Below are positions 44,001 to 63,526 of a stretch of DNA of 64,000 nt, in pieces. The stretch spans positions 53,793,408-53,857,407 of the forward strand of contig CM017558.1 in the NCBI GenBank assembly GCA_007844125.1, read 5' to 3'. The DNA comes from Sinonovacula constricta (Eukaryota; Mollusca; Bivalvia; Cardiida; Solecurtidae). Within the stretch, counting starts at the first letter, position 1, and each line of letters opens with the position of its first letter. The notes under the pieces are model-generated. The model was not told where the DNA came from, did not search any database, and was given only the letters and a program-made list of their open reading frames with translations. The position numbers and the translations under genes were made by a program.

Positions 44001-45117
44001 ATTGTGTTAACAATATTTGCCTTTTATAAAAAAAAGAGAACCATATAACTCATCTCACTAAATTGTGTGGCTGAGTATTTTGTTAGCATCCTTTGTCTGT
44101 TTGAAATATGAGAATGATGAAAGATAATGTTATTGCAATATTATTACTTTTATTTAACAAAGACTGAATAACTCTTATCACAATTTTAATGAAACTGTTT
44201 TATTATAATACAAGGTCAAACAAATAAATAAACTTATTAAGTCAATGTCTGAAAAAATAACAATTTTTTTTACCTTCTGTTGTAAAATATGAAACACCTA
44301 GAAAAATCTTTTGTTGACTCCTCATATATAAAAAACAACCATACATTTTTATCCCACCATTTAACTGCTCTATAGGAGGTACGTGAGAAGACAACATCAT
44401 TATGGTCATTCATCAACTGTCAACTGGATGAGTTCACTAATCCTTTGTACGCAGAGTATCTACACAACCATGTCTTGTTCCCTGTGGCCAGCATGAGAAG
44501 GATTGAGATCTGGACAGGCTACTACTGTCGCTGGAATCCGCACATGAGGCCCCAGGTAATAAACAGGACTAGTTTGGAGGAAGCAATCAAATGAAATCAG
44601 CCAGTTTTATTATATTTGTCTGGTTTGTTGCATACATGTAAAAAGTTCTCTTTAGTAATTGCAATTTGTAGTCATTGCAATTTCAACCCATCTGAGCAGA
44701 CAGCCTTGGTTTTGTAAAACTTTCACATTATTGCTTTCAATTTTCATCAAACATTTTCACTATTTAGGGGATTCCCTTTAAACTGTGAACATAATCCGCC
44801 TGTGTAGAGATGAAATGCATGGCAAAAAGAAATGTAGCTTTTCTCCACCTATTCTTTATTATCTTTTAAAGGGGTCTCTCTAGATATTTTTACTAATGAG
44901 TTGTTTAAATATTGCATACTAACTTAAAGTATCAATTAATCCCATTTTACTTTCTATCTCCCAGGAGCCTCTACACCTCCGTAACAGAGAGCTACTCGTT
45001 TTGCGGGCCCAGCTCCAGAAAAAGGTTGAAGAGTTGCAGCATGAGCTGGAAACCAAGAACACTCGAGGCATCATCACCGGTTCCCCACCCAGGGTGTCCT
45101 CTCCTGTCAACGTTTAG
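29033..45117 (+). CDS. MTMR2: Myotubularin-related phosphoinositide 3-phosphatase (MTMR2/MTM1/MTMR1 group)
   Basis: Removes the 3-phosphate from PI3P and PI(3,5)P2 on endosomal membranes. Sixteen exons: 29033-29245, 34071-34149, 34500-34594, 35163-35273, 35572-35673, 37422-37505, 38269-38343, 38637-38711, 39075-39263, 40037-40128, 40924-41017, 41448-41654, 42868-42960, 43784-43897, 44376-44555 and 44965-45117. They join in frame to 651 residues, near the family's usual ~640. Order: Ser-rich N-terminus (1-71), PH-GRAM (~85-200, with [14 protein letters not shown] and [16 protein letters not shown]), phosphatase domain (~215-590) with catalytic Cys427 and Arg433 in [11 protein letters not shown], a coiled coil (~608-632) and a C-terminus ending VNV. 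The CX5R loop is intact, so this is an active rather than a dead paralogue. An in-frame TAA six bases before the ATG supports the start. Exon 7 has a partial tandem copy just upstream. Confidence 0.96.
29345..29450 (-). mobile_element. tRNA-like SINE or tRNA relic, minus strand
   Basis: On the minus strand GGTTCAATCCC is a perfect B box, preceded by ATGGTTGCGTGTCTGCCTGC in place of an A box and D arm. I could not fold a complete cloverleaf, so a functional tRNA is unlikely. Confidence 0.5.
33757..33904. repeat. Degenerate ~28-bp minisatellite
   Basis: About five copies of CAGCTGGAATTCCTCC followed by TAAACCACAGC, with variable length. Confidence 0.8.
34150..35571 (+). other. MTMR2 introns 2, 3 and 4
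   Basis: Introns 34150-34499, 34595-35162 and 35274-35571. AT-rich, with no repeat family recognised. The frame 35124-35519 is exon 4 read through into intron 4. Confidence 0.75.
35674..37421 (+). other. MTMR2 intron 5
   Basis: Holds a full copy of the AGGTCA-bearing repeat (35749-36405). A fragment at about 36780-36910 (CATGGCCTCCATAAGATTGG) is related to the degenerate repeat in intron 9. Confidence 0.75.
35749..36405 (+). repeat. AGGTCA-bearing dispersed repeat, copy 4
   Basis: 5' end TAGCTCACCTGAGCACAA followed by the pairing partner TTGCTCAAGGGGAGC, about three internal units, and 3' end AGGTGAGTGATTGAGGGGCC with CATGGCCCTCTTG. Perfect AGGTCACTAGGTCA repeats lie at 35944-35957 and 36089-36102. 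Confidence 0.9.
37506..38268 (+). other. MTMR2 intron 6
   Basis: Its last 218 bases include the first copy of the 130-bp duplication that copied the 3' splice site and part of exon 7. A SINE-like relic (37895-37985: TGGCCAAGCAGTAAGG, then GGGGTTTCGTC) lies before it. Confidence 0.75.
38051..38310. repeat. 130-bp tandem duplication across the MTMR2 intron 6/exon 7 border
   Basis: Copies 38051-38180 and 38181-38310. Each carries ~88 bp of intron end, the acceptor TATCCCAG and the first 42 nt of exon 7 ([14 protein letters not shown]). Only the downstream copy continues into the rest of exon 7; the upstream copy runs into TAATAA after three more codons. The copies differ at few positions and the exon part is identical, so the event is recent or conserved. 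Confidence 0.95.
38344..39074 (+). other. MTMR2 introns 7 and 8
   Basis: Introns 38344-38636 and 38712-39074, on each side of exon 8. AT-rich, no feature seen. Confidence 0.75.
39264..40036 (+). other. MTMR2 intron 9 with a degenerate repeat
   Basis: 39310-39720 holds several diverged copies of a ~110-bp unit marked by GGTCATTTTCCTATATGGCC and TATTTGGTATAC(T/A)AGTT. Related fragments occur in intron 5 (~36780-36910). The family is not identified. Confidence 0.6.
40129..40923 (+). other. MTMR2 intron 10
   Basis: Most of its left half is a dispersed repeat (40290-40640). The rest is AT-rich. Confidence 0.75.
40290..40640 (+). repeat. Dispersed repeat with (GTCT)n run and AGGTCA half-sites
   Basis: Starts TATTATGCCCTAGATGGC, then a GTCTGTCCGTCTGTCTG run and two diverged halves, each with TCTGCTCA/CCGCTCAATAA..CTGTCATT and ATAACCTGGCAGAAA. 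Between the halves is a cluster of AGGTCA half-sites (40483-40509). Layout and composition suggest an old interspersed element; no family name is claimed. Confidence 0.65.
41018..41447 (+). other. MTMR2 intron 11
   Basis: AT-rich intron before the exon with the catalytic cysteine; no feature seen. Confidence 0.75.
41655..42867 (+). other. MTMR2 intron 12
   Basis: Holds a 551-bp palindromic MITE (41999-42549). At 41719-41765 is a short copy of the end of exon 12 (words CTTATTGAGAAAGAATGGCT and TTTTGTCACAA), a decayed partial exon duplication without open frame. Confidence 0.75.
41999..42549. mobile_element. Palindromic MITE, 551 bp, flanked by TA
   Basis: Outer ends GTCTGG / CCAGAC with TA on both sides (41997-41998 and 42550-42551). 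Inner arms pair over CACAGTGGTCTTTAGATTAT (near 42052) with its complement near 42490. The middle is unpaired and has no open frame. Confidence 0.8.
43340..43440 (-). mobile_element. tRNA-like relic, minus strand
   Basis: Read on the minus strand: GGCCTGGTTATGCAATCGGT, AGAGTAAGTTCGAGAGG. An A-box-like and a B-box-like part are seen but the arms do not pair well. Confidence 0.4.
43575..43710. repeat. ~27-bp minisatellite
   Basis: About six units with core TTTTACCTGCACTTGATA, ending about 70 bp before MTMR2 exon 14. Confidence 0.85.
43898..44964 (+). other. MTMR2 introns 14 and 15
   Basis: Introns 43898-44375 and 44556-44964. AT-rich, no feature seen. The donor of exon 14 (ATG|GTCTGT) is weaker than the others in the gene. 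Confidence 0.75.
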
Positions 45118-46619
45118 TCAATATATAGACAGTAGTATACAACAGAGATGGTTATTACAAATTGTGTTGAGATAACAATGCTTATAATCAGCTGAGGTGA
45201 TAAACCATAATCTTGAGACTGAGCTTGAGACTACTCTTAACCATCTGAACAATAAGATTGGTAATCAGATATTCGACTATGATGTATTGATGTATTAAAA
45301 CCACTCTTCCTACCAGCAATGATTTCATCATTTTGATATTTGCAAAAAACAAAATCAGTGACTTTGGTTTTATGGTTGGTGTTTGGTTGGCACATTGTTT
45401 TTGTAAACATTGATAAGTTTTTATTATTAAAATAATTGTGCTAGGGTGTACTTTTAAGATTTTTTTCAGTCTTGTTTATTAAATTTTTGTATTTACATGT
45501 ACTGTTTTGAAAAATGGGCGCATGTGTAAGATTTATGTCTTGTTTCTGTTGTATTATAGGACAAAGACGTTATCAAATATGTTGTGCAATATCACATGTG
45601 TACTGAATATATCATAGGAGATTGCTTAAAAATAATGAAACTATCTAATACTTTTTAAGCTTTATATTGTGTGACATATGTACATGAAAAATTCCACATT
45701 TATTCTAGATTTATGGTCAAGCAGCAGATTTGACTCAAGAATTTAGTTTTTACTGTTCCTTGCTCATTGTACACTACCACAGTACTGGTTCTATGTGTTG
45801 GGCAGACAAGATTATCTCTAAGCCTGCTATGCATGACTTGACCATGCCTAGGTAAATAGTGTAGATCCAGATGAGCTGGCTCACCCTTAGGAGCTGTTTA
45901 ATCAAAATCTGCACTTTTTTATCAAGACAAGTTATTATCCATACACTGGAAATCCATTATTATACAATCAATGGGTTCAAACAGCCAATCTATGGTACAA
46001 TAGACTATGGTTTAAGTTTATAAGAGTAACATGTACACTACTTATATGTATATACATGTATATAGGCTGAATTGGTTGTTGATACATACTTATTTCTAAA
46101 TGAGTAATCAGTATTCTAGTAGTGAAAAATATCAACACTAGGAATGTTTATTTTTTACATGACTTCATCTTGAACAGTGAGCCAAGTCTGTATCAGTGGG
46201 TGATAATTTTTTGTGTTTTTGCTGTTGTTGTCTTGACAGACTTAATTCTAATTCCACTCTCTAAAAAATCTGGGCTTGCTCACATTTTGTTTGTGTAAGA
46301 GCAGGGACTGAGTAAATAACGTGTAAAGTATTCATTTCATATGTATATGCATTTGGCTAACTGTGTTTATTTCTATGTACCAACATTTTAGGTTTTATTT
46401 CATATAAAACAGGCTTAAAAGAAAAAATACTGAAAGAAATTTCAGCATGTTAACTAATTAATTACTGTTTAACTTTAAAAAAAACACCAAAAAAAACCAT
46501 GCAATTTGTGTAGCAACATTTATCACAAAGGACAAATTAAGCCCATCAGATGAGTAGAAAATAACTGTCATGTGATGCCATTCCCGTAATTGATTGGTTA
46601 AATCTTAATAATACTTGTC

Positions 46620-47315
46620 CCTTTTTGCTGCTTGAGGGAGAAATTCCTTAAAGTCCCTGTTACTGTTTACGTTTTCTGCTTGAAGGAGGTCTTGTTCATT
46701 TAAATTCCTGGAAGGCTCTGTGACTGTTTACTTTTTCTGCTTGAAGGAGGTCTGGTCTTGTTCATTTAAATTCCTGGAAGACTCTGTGACTGTTTACTTT
46801 TTCTGCTTGAAGGAGGTCTTGTTCATTTAAATTCCTGGAAGTCCCTGTTACTGTTTACATTTTCTGCTTGAAGGAGGTCTGGTCTTGTTCATTTAAATTC
46901 CTGGAAGTCTCTGTCACTGTTTACTTTTTCTGCTTGAAGGAGGTCTGGTCTTGTTCATTTAAATTCCTGGAAGTCTCTGTTACTGTTTACGTTTTCTGCT
47001 TGAAGGAGGTCTGGTCTTGTTCATTTAAATTCCTGGAAGACTCTGTCACTGTTTACATTTTCTGCTTGGAGGAGGTCTTGTTGATTAAAATTCCTGGAAG
47101 ACTCTGTCACTGTTTACTTTTTCTGCTTGAAGGAGGTCTGGTCTTGTTCATTTAAATTCCTGGAAGTCCCTGTTACTGTTTACGTTTTCTGCTTGGAGGA
47201 GGTCTTGTTCATTTAAATTCCTGGAAGTCTCTGTTACTGTTTACGTTTTGTGCTTGAAGGAGTTCTTGATGATTAAAATTCCTCAAAGTCCCTGTCACTG
47301 ATGACGTTTTCTGAA
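46620..47315. repeat. 60-65 bp minisatellite, about 11 units
   Basis: Unit core TTTTCTGCTTGAAGGAGGTC, then (TGGTC)TTGTTCATTTAAATTCC, TGGAAGTCTCTGTTACTG and TTTACG. Units come in two lengths, with or without an extra TGGTC. The middle copies are nearly identical and the outer ones are diverged. Confidence 0.95.
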
Positions 47316-49255
47316 TTCTTTTGTAGGAATGCCTTGCATAATGTTTGCATCCCGCATATCTAGCCAGTTTTGGGGGCAGTTCCATTTCATGCCCCGCAAA
47401 CATGTGTACAGTCTCTTTGATGTTTGTTTCTTTCAGAAAGCTAGTTTGTTGTATGCAATGACTTTGACAGATTTCTCTAGATCACTGAATTGATTCCTAG
47501 ACCCAGTGCTTGAATCTTTAATGTCATGTTTTTTGTCCACATTGCCAGCAGTTGTTTCTGTCTGTGTGCTGTGTGTGGCTGACAATTGCCCATTAGAGTG
47601 CCTTCATTGGTAGCCATTTTCAAGCACACATATAGAAGAATATCACTTATATTAAGGGTCAGCAGTATAATGGAGTTTGCACTACATTAGAGCACTCTAT
47701 ACAGGAGTCAATGTATATAATTTAACCATTGGCATATAGTTATTGGCAAACAACTAAGGAAAAATAAAAACTTTGGGTTTATTAAAATATAGCAGGTAAA
47801 GGGCCAATATTAGTCGAAAATACTGGTCCTGTCTAGAAAAGGAGTTATAACGACCACAATAGACTTTTTTTTTAAAAAAAAATCTTTTTTTCTTGAAAAA
47901 AAAATGCAAAAGAAATGTTTGTTGTATTTTTTATAATGCTTGTCAAAATGAAATAATGTAGGTTTTGTTTTATTAAAACTGCTAGAACAGAAACCATTTT
48001 AAATTTATCTCTATACTGTTTTTGTTTTTCAATAAAATATTGTTTTATATTTAAAGGAACTAATAAAAAAATTTGTTGTTGTAAATAGTAGAATGTAGGG
48101 CTATGTATTTGTAATTCATTTTCTTGTGTTTTCTATTGATACCTGATAACAGACTGTGTTATACTTTCTGCATTTTGTTTTTAGACTTGTTATGATAGTT
48201 GTTTTGTTATGTCCTTATTTATTCATGTATCTATTATAAATTATATTATTGTGTTTAAGTGTACAAAAGGCATACTATGCAGAGACTTTATTGTATACAT
48301 TTAGTTGTTGGATTGTATTTTATCAACTGACACTGCATCTTTCATAAAAATGGCATTTTATGAGCATCAATGTTTTTTTTTAAAGTCCCCAAAGATCTCC
48401 TGAATGCAGTTGAAGCATCTGTCTGTATTTCTGTCTGTCCCATTTTCATATCTCAGTTATAGCTTCCATATTATCTACAGTACTTCAATCAAACTTCATC
48501 ATTTTACAGACATAAATTAAAACGGGTGACATGAATTTGCATTTATAAGTGCCATCTCCTAAGTCAAGTTCATATTAAGTCATTTCATCTTCAGGGGTAT
48601 ACATCAGATTACAGTGACATTTCTTTTTTTATTTTATTTGCCTTGTTTAGTTAAATGCTTTTGCTTTATCTGTACAAGATCAAACAGAAAACTTATTAGG
48701 CAATACGTTTATTACTGTTATTTTAATTCATTTTAATGTGCTATGTTTCCAATATAAATGTACAAAAAGTATCACCCTCTTCTCAAGAACAATTGAACAT
48801 TTATTCTTCTAAGCAAGACAAATATAATGATTGGACAAATAGTGTCGATCCAGAACAGACATGTTTAGTATTGCTGTCTGAGGAGGATCTCCACATCTAT
48901 TTCCTGCAATATATAGATCAATATCTCTAGTGCAGGTAGTTGTTAGCCAAAAAATACTTTGTACAAGTTTTCAACGAATATACGTTCAGCAGTTCGTAAT
49001 TGTAATTCTAGAGTTTATGTATGTGCAGTCCATCTGGCCCCAACATTTATGTATTAAACATTTGCATCCTCAATTTCTTTTGTACAATTTTGCAGTTAAG
49101 AAGTGTTGGCAGATTAGTCTTTTTATGTATTCTATAGTACCACAACAGAGTTAAAGTGCATGTACTGGTAGTAACTTTTTAGCCTTGTCTGTATTATCAT
49201 GTTGTTTTAAACATGCTTATTGAGTATTTACATACAAAAATATTTTATTGATGCA

Positions 49256-49261
49256 AATAAA
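49256..49261 (+). terminator. Candidate MTMR2 poly(A) signal
   Basis: AATAAA followed by a T- and GT-rich stretch 10-30 bases on. Placement is inferred. Confidence 0.4.
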
Positions 49262-51194
49262 ATGTAATTTATTATTTTTGTTGTTGGATTTTTATATCAC
49301 GTAAGCAAAGTAAAGAAATGTAGTAAAAATGAGCTTTAAATGTTAGATAAATCCTAAATTAGTCATAATACAAGTAAGAACAGAAGATACTTTGTTGTTT
49401 GTTTAGTTTTGATATTTTGGGGAATCTTTGAGATGGATTGTACATAACTAACAAATGTGTGCAAGGTTTGCTCTTCTACTCAACATTTTCACCTTTAAAT
49501 AATGAACTTTTGTATAAATCTATAATAACAATCAGAATCAATTAAATACAAAAAAAGATGTAGTAAGTAGAACAAATGAGAACAAGTTTGATAAAGTGTA
49601 TACATTTATTTTCTTAGGTTATACAATGACTTTGGTCATTACAGTAGATGTACCATCTATGGTAAAATACATAGATGCTTCACGTAACTAGCTCAAGTTG
49701 AGAAAATGGCTTCTAAACACTGCAAAACAATGTAGTTCTAAATATAGGTCATAACACACAACTGTTATCTGTAAAACAAAAACGTTTTAATGTTAATTTT
49801 ATTCCAATAACGGAAGTTACTAATGGATCTATATACAGCTAACACAATTTTTTAAGTTTTCATTAAAGCAGTATTTTTAGAATAGTTCACAACATTTCCA
49901 ACAAAGAAATGTATTTAAATCGCCTGATACAGTGTAAAAGTTGCCATACCTAACAGAAATTACCTGAAACATCTTTGGAAACGTCTACACAAATTAACTA
50001 ATGCCACACCAAAAGCACTGCATGATGATATAATAAGAGGGATAATTAAGAAAACAGTAATTTTCTTTATTGGTAGTCAAGACAAATAAGAGAAAACCAG
50101 ATCTAAGGATACCAATTTTAACACTTGCAAGCAAACAAATTCATCTAGCAACTTAAAATAGATGCTAAAAATAGAACCATAAAGGAAGCTAGTATGATTT
50201 ACACACTAACCATGGCCTACAAAAGAGTAAAAAAATAATTTTGTAACAATATTACCTATTAACAGTGTTGCGAATCATTAATAGACACTGAAATTAAAAA
50301 AGATATTATGACATGTTGAAAGTGTAATTAGTAAAAAAATAATATATTGCATCCCAACAATGACATTATGTTGGCCGTTTTTGACAGAAAAAAATAACCA
50401 CAATAGATTTCACATTGTTCGAATCCCACCCCGTAAGGAGCAGAGTCGAATTAATTTCAAGTCTGAAATTCTACCACTTGGTCACGGGTACAACCTCAGA
50501 CAGAATACTGACTTAACAATTCACTAGGGACTACACTACTTTGCGGTACTTGATGCCATTTAGTTCAAACTTCAGCTGCTGTATAATATATATTAACAAC
50601 AAATAAAACATGTAATAAAATACACTAAAAAGAGTATACTTAACAAATAGCTCAACAAACTGATTAAGATGAAGATACTGCTTGCAGCAAAAGGTAAAAG
50701 CAGACATTTTTATTGGTAAATATGAACCATTATACAGAATGATTTTTTTTATTTCATGATTTTAAAATAGTATTGAATATGTAACGATCTTAAATATTAC
50801 TATATATTAAAATGTATAAGTAAAACACAAATTTACTATGTTTCCTACTGAATGAATCCAAACACAACATGCATTTCATTTCTCCATAAATTCTTTCAAA
50901 GGTGTAAATTTAAAAAACAACAACAATGTTTTGAATTGCATTTTTATACATTTGTCAATCTAATGTAAAAGACTGCAATAAAGTGCTGAGTATTGTTTTT
51001 TTAATTTTGATATTCCACAAAAATTAATCCCTAAGCAATTCTATGAATACAATGTTACCCTTTAACCATCAACATGATGTGAAAAAGCAACCTTATTTTG
51101 TTCAGTTTTTTAAATACATCCAGCTTTCATTGGTGAAAGAAGACTACAGACAAATGTATGTGTAAATAACAGGTCAACCGTACGATCAGCCGAC

Positions 51195-51310
51195 ATTCAG
51201 TTCTTTGTTCTGACCAGGTGCTTGAACTCACACGGTTAGAGACTGTGAAGTCAGAGGAGTTATATATCTGGGACTTGTCCATGAATGGCGCATGGCAATG
51301 AAAATGGTAT
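51195..51310 (-). mobile_element. tRNA-derived SINE, minus strand
   Basis: On the minus strand GCGCCATTCATGG, AACTCCTCTGACTTC and GAGTTCAAGCACCTGGTCAG line up in order with the SINE at 15581-15712. Confidence 0.6.
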
Positions 51311-51578
51311 AAAATCTGTAATGCATTAAACATTTATTGTAATACATTAACAATAGGCGTTATATGTGAGTATTCACAGAATCTCCTTATTTGGTATTTT
51401 CAGGTGAAAATATGCCCCAATAACATTATACTAATAATTGTTACATTAATTTTTTAAGTTAAGTAATGATTTTGTAAATTGAAATAAAACTATGTCTTCT
51501 TCATAATTTTTTTTAATGGCTTAAGCATAATATTTGACTGAGGAAAATCATAAGAGTACAAGCACATTTTGTTAACAA

Positions 51579-51733
51579 AAAAATAAGGCACATGTTCATA
51601 ATAAGATCAAAGAAAAGGCTAAATGCAGAATGAAATCGCACTTAAGTCTTATAACTGAATCTACATGATACATCTTTGTGACAATTTAAGCATTTCATTT
51701 ATTTATTAACACACTTTTAACTCAAGAAAATAT
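51579..51733. repeat. Duplicated ~155-bp segment, copy 1
   Basis: Same orientation as 55056-55210, with shared words ATAAGGCACATGTTCATAAT, ATCTACATGATACATCTTT and ACTTTTAACTCAA. Roughly 80-85% similar by eye. Confidence 0.88.
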
Positions 51734-53425
51734 GCAAGAAGCATATGACAAAAACATTTAAAGCTCTTGAGTAGTCCAAATACACTTTAAGATAAAACTA
51801 AAAAATGGAAGCTCCTTATATCTCTCATGAGAGACAGTAATGAATAGTCTCCCCTGAATAATCCCTAAATGCAAGTAGGTCCTTTCATTTGTTTTACTTG
51901 GTTTTTCTGCTTGTGCTCTTTGGAGTGTATGTTGACTTATCTGCCTTTCTTGTGATATGCAGGTTAACCATCATCAACAAACACTTCCATTTTCTTTTTT
52001 ACATAACAAATCTCTATAAGAATGTAAATGAATTTTAAGCTTATATTTGTGCAATAGTAAGAAATTTCACTGTTTGTTATTGTAATGTCTACAAAGGAAC
52101 AGGTAATAAAGTCCAAGAATTTCAACTAAAAGAACCTAACTACTATTTGGAATACTTCGGATATTAACTAACAAGAAAGACAATTTCCATTTCACCAATG
52201 TACCCTATTATTAACCAGTGTGAGCTACATCACCAAAACAGATCTTCATTTGCATGCATATTGTATGAAATATGAACACAAGTATTACAAAACAATCTAC
52301 AAAACAGTAATGATCATAAATTACATTCATTTACAAAGAATATATACACAATAACAAAACTTGCTTGAATACTGAATAAAATTGAATCTTTTAACCTTAA
52401 CACTCTTATTTATAAAGAAAAATATTCTGTTTAAATTTATAACATGTTCTTCATGTAACATGTGAAATGGAAATTGCAACCATAAGTTTTCAATCTGATT
52501 CTGTCAATCGAACACAGGGATGACCATTGACAATACCTTTTGACTACGTCAAAATTAACAAAAATCTAAAGCTTTAACAGACATTATTTCTGGGAAAAAG
52601 CAATGAAACTCTGTTATTAATGTATGTTTAAATATTTGTTTTATTTTAAGAACCAAACATTAACTGTAGAACAACACACATGTGACTTTCTTAACTTAAA
52701 GACAGTTTATGATGTATCAAAATAAATGAGATAAAAAATTTTATAAAAAATCGTACAAAGCTGAATACTTCAATAAACATAAAAACAAAAATGGTAAGAA
52801 AACATAAAGTGGAAGACACAAAAGATGCTACTTTCTAAAAAGTAATGATCATGCATTCTATCTAATAAAATAGGGAAAAAACCCAAACAGAAAACAGTTA
52901 AAAAAAACACTAAGAAAACTACAAAATGGCACAGGAATGGAATCCTCGAACAAATCAAGCTAACAAAAAATGCTCATTTAAACATGACATTACAGAGATT
53001 GCTAAATGTATAAATGGCTGTATTTAATCAGATAGTAACATTTGTTTTTGTCAGGATTGCCTAAACAATTAAAGAATACAACATCAAGACAATGAAAAGA
53101 AATTGTTAGAATCACAGAATACCTAAGTTAGGTTTTTGGTGTTTTTCGAGAGCCTTGTTTTTATGACATTAAAGAGAGACAGAAGATAAACAAATGATTG
53201 ACTTCTCTCAGTTTCTGAGATAATCCAAAAACCTTTACAAAGAAATGAAACTTATTTCTCAATGAACAAATCTTGCAGGATTCTTGCAGAAGGCAAGTGA
53301 CCAGCTGAAAGAAAGCTGACAGCCTGTACAGGCATTTCAAATTGTCAGGGATCATTATTAACATACAATGTCCAAAATCTAGCAGATTGCAAGACTGGTT
53401 ATAAACATATTTTTAATTCATTCTG

Positions 53426-53512
53426 ACAAGGATCTGCCATGTTTTTGTCTATTCTAACAAGGATCTGCCATGTTTTTGTCTATTCTAGCAAGGATCTGCC
53501 ATGTGTTTTTGC
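53426..53512. repeat. 31-bp unit, three copies
   Basis: Three tandem copies of CAAGGATCTGCCATGTTTTT with GTCTATTCTA. The third ends early. Confidence 0.9.
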
Positions 53513-55055
53513 ATTATCAGAATCTTTATGTGCATAGGTCATTGGACAAAAGAGAAAGTATACAGTCTACTACTGAACACAGACTTGTGTGAAACTCATT
53601 GTGTTGTACCATCATACATTGGTCCATAAGCTAGAAACATTAAGAAATGGGTAAAGTCTACTACACAAGCAAGAAATGTTATAAAAATAAGTATCAATAA
53701 AAAGTTTCTAAGACAATACCAATATTATGCTGTTTGTGTAAATAGCAAATCTCTGAATGCACCAAAATATTAGCACACAATTATCAAAATGGAATAAGCC
53801 TAGATAAAAGAATTCTTAGCAGTTGTCTGGATTACCCAACAATCATTTATGCAGTAGATTTAAAAAAAAAAGAAAAGAAGACATATTCAAGAACAACCAT
53901 TCTGACTGGCTGTTATCTTAATGTCAACAATTCTGATAAATTCTATTCTTATATTAGCTTAAACATTTATTTTGAAGTGTTTCAAAGCATTTAGTCAATA
54001 TAAAATGTAATTTGATCTTAATTTCCTTAAAATCTACATTCCACACAAAGTGAGAGTATGGCGCAGATTCAACCATTATTGCACACTTCCAGCATGGTCA
54101 ATACACAAGCTAAAATATACAAATCAAGAGTAAATGACTCATGAATAAATACAAGTTTTTGATAGAATGTCATTACATTTTTGTGCTTGACATAAAATAT
54201 TTACGGAAGCAGGTTTGGCATTTAAAAATTATTTTGCTTCTTTTTTTTTGTTTTAAAGAAAAACAACAATAACTTGGTATGCAGTTTTTAACTGCAGTTC
54301 AAGTAATTTTCCAACATTAAACAAAAAATTATGATTTATTTTCCAAAATTTTGTATCAAATGAGAGATCTTTGATAGAAACAATACAAAATTAGATTACA
54401 ACCATTTTTGCTGCATGAAATTTCAACACTTTAAATTCAATTTAATGAATATATGAGAGCACATAACTGCTTAGCATGATGAATGGCCTTCTTAATTCAG
54501 CCCTTATGAAAGGTTTCTACAAAATGTTTATAAACAAACAACAGTGTACATGTATATAAACTGATATAAACAATTATATCTTCCACGGTACATTCATAGG
54601 CAGTGTTCCATCAAAATCTCTACACATGATTTAAGTAAAAATAATGGATTTAACAACCTTATTCAAACCTGCATGTAGATCGATGACTTACAAGTAACTA
54701 TGGTAATGAAAAAAAAGTAACAACAGAATGAATTTTTGCAACAAAAACACAAATCAAGTTTATTAAATTTAAAATGCACATGTACATTAAATGTCATTAG
54801 TTACAAATGTTATATTAACTTTTTACCTATATTAATTCTTTACCTTCATAATATGTAAAATTATAGCCTTAAGGTAGCCTTTCAATGGCATAACAAAAAT
54901 AAATGTAAGATCATCAATATTTCTTTAAAACCAGCATTACAAATAGCCTTTTGTATATTTTATAGTGTAAAGTCTTTTTAAAGCTTTAATAACACAGAAA
55001 CATTTTCTCCACACAAAAGTTAAGAGAGAATAAGGATACTTTTTGGATGTATAAG

Positions 55056-55210
55056 GAAAATAAGGCACATGTTCATAATAAGGCCAAAGTAATGAGGTTA
55101 AATGCAGGATGAAACCACACAAAAGTCTGATAACGGAATCTACATGATACATCTTTATGATAATTTAAGCACTTAAATTATTCATTAACATACTTTTAAC
55201 TCAACAAAAT
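55056..55210. repeat. Duplicated ~155-bp segment, copy 2
   Basis: Second copy of 51579-51733, 3.5 kb away and about 360 bp from the kinase stop codon. Confidence 0.88.
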
Positions 55211-55570
55211 GTTCCTACAAATAACAGTTGATTATCACTACTTTGAAAATCTGACTGCTTTTTTCCAGGGCCATTCCTGTCCACTTTCAATACTTCTATT
55301 CCTTAAAGGTCAAATTGCACACACCAATTCCATATTCTGTACCATACTTTAAATTATAAAAATTTCTTGCAAATTTTAAAACTCATTTCTTTACCATTAC
55401 AGACTTGGAACAATGTATGCTAATCCTTAAAGCGGAGATATTCAATGAGTGATTGAGTAGCCGTGCTTGGCACTTTTTGATCAATGTCAAAGTTGCTATT
55501 GTGGCAACCTTTCTATGGTACTCTTAATACCTCAATGACTTGCTGTTTAACAACAGTACAACACCGAACT

Positions 55571-63526
<7,956 letters not shown>

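Larger units (their letters stand above)
45118..49275 (+). other. MTMR2: Probable MTMR2 3' UTR
   Basis: AT-rich DNA after the stop codon without coding signals. Candidate poly(A) signals are AATAAA at 48031-48036 and, better, 49256-49261, which is followed by TTTTTGTTGTTGG. It contains the minisatellite at 46620-47315. The repeat-derived frame 46868-47155 is not a gene. Confidence 0.45.
49276..55570 (-). other. Region between MTMR2 and the kinase gene; probably mostly kinase 3' UTR
   Basis: About 6.3 kb without coding signal on either strand. On the minus strand an AATAAA (TTTATT at 49605-49610) could end a very long kinase 3' UTR. Contents: a minus-strand SINE (51195-51310), a segment present twice (51579-51733 and 55056-55210) and a 31-bp triplicate (53426-53512). 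The short frames here have no family resemblance. Confidence 0.45.

Noticed and set aside
46868..47155. 95-residue repetitive open frame
   Set aside because: Product of the 60-65 bp minisatellite; the frame breaks when the unit length changes.
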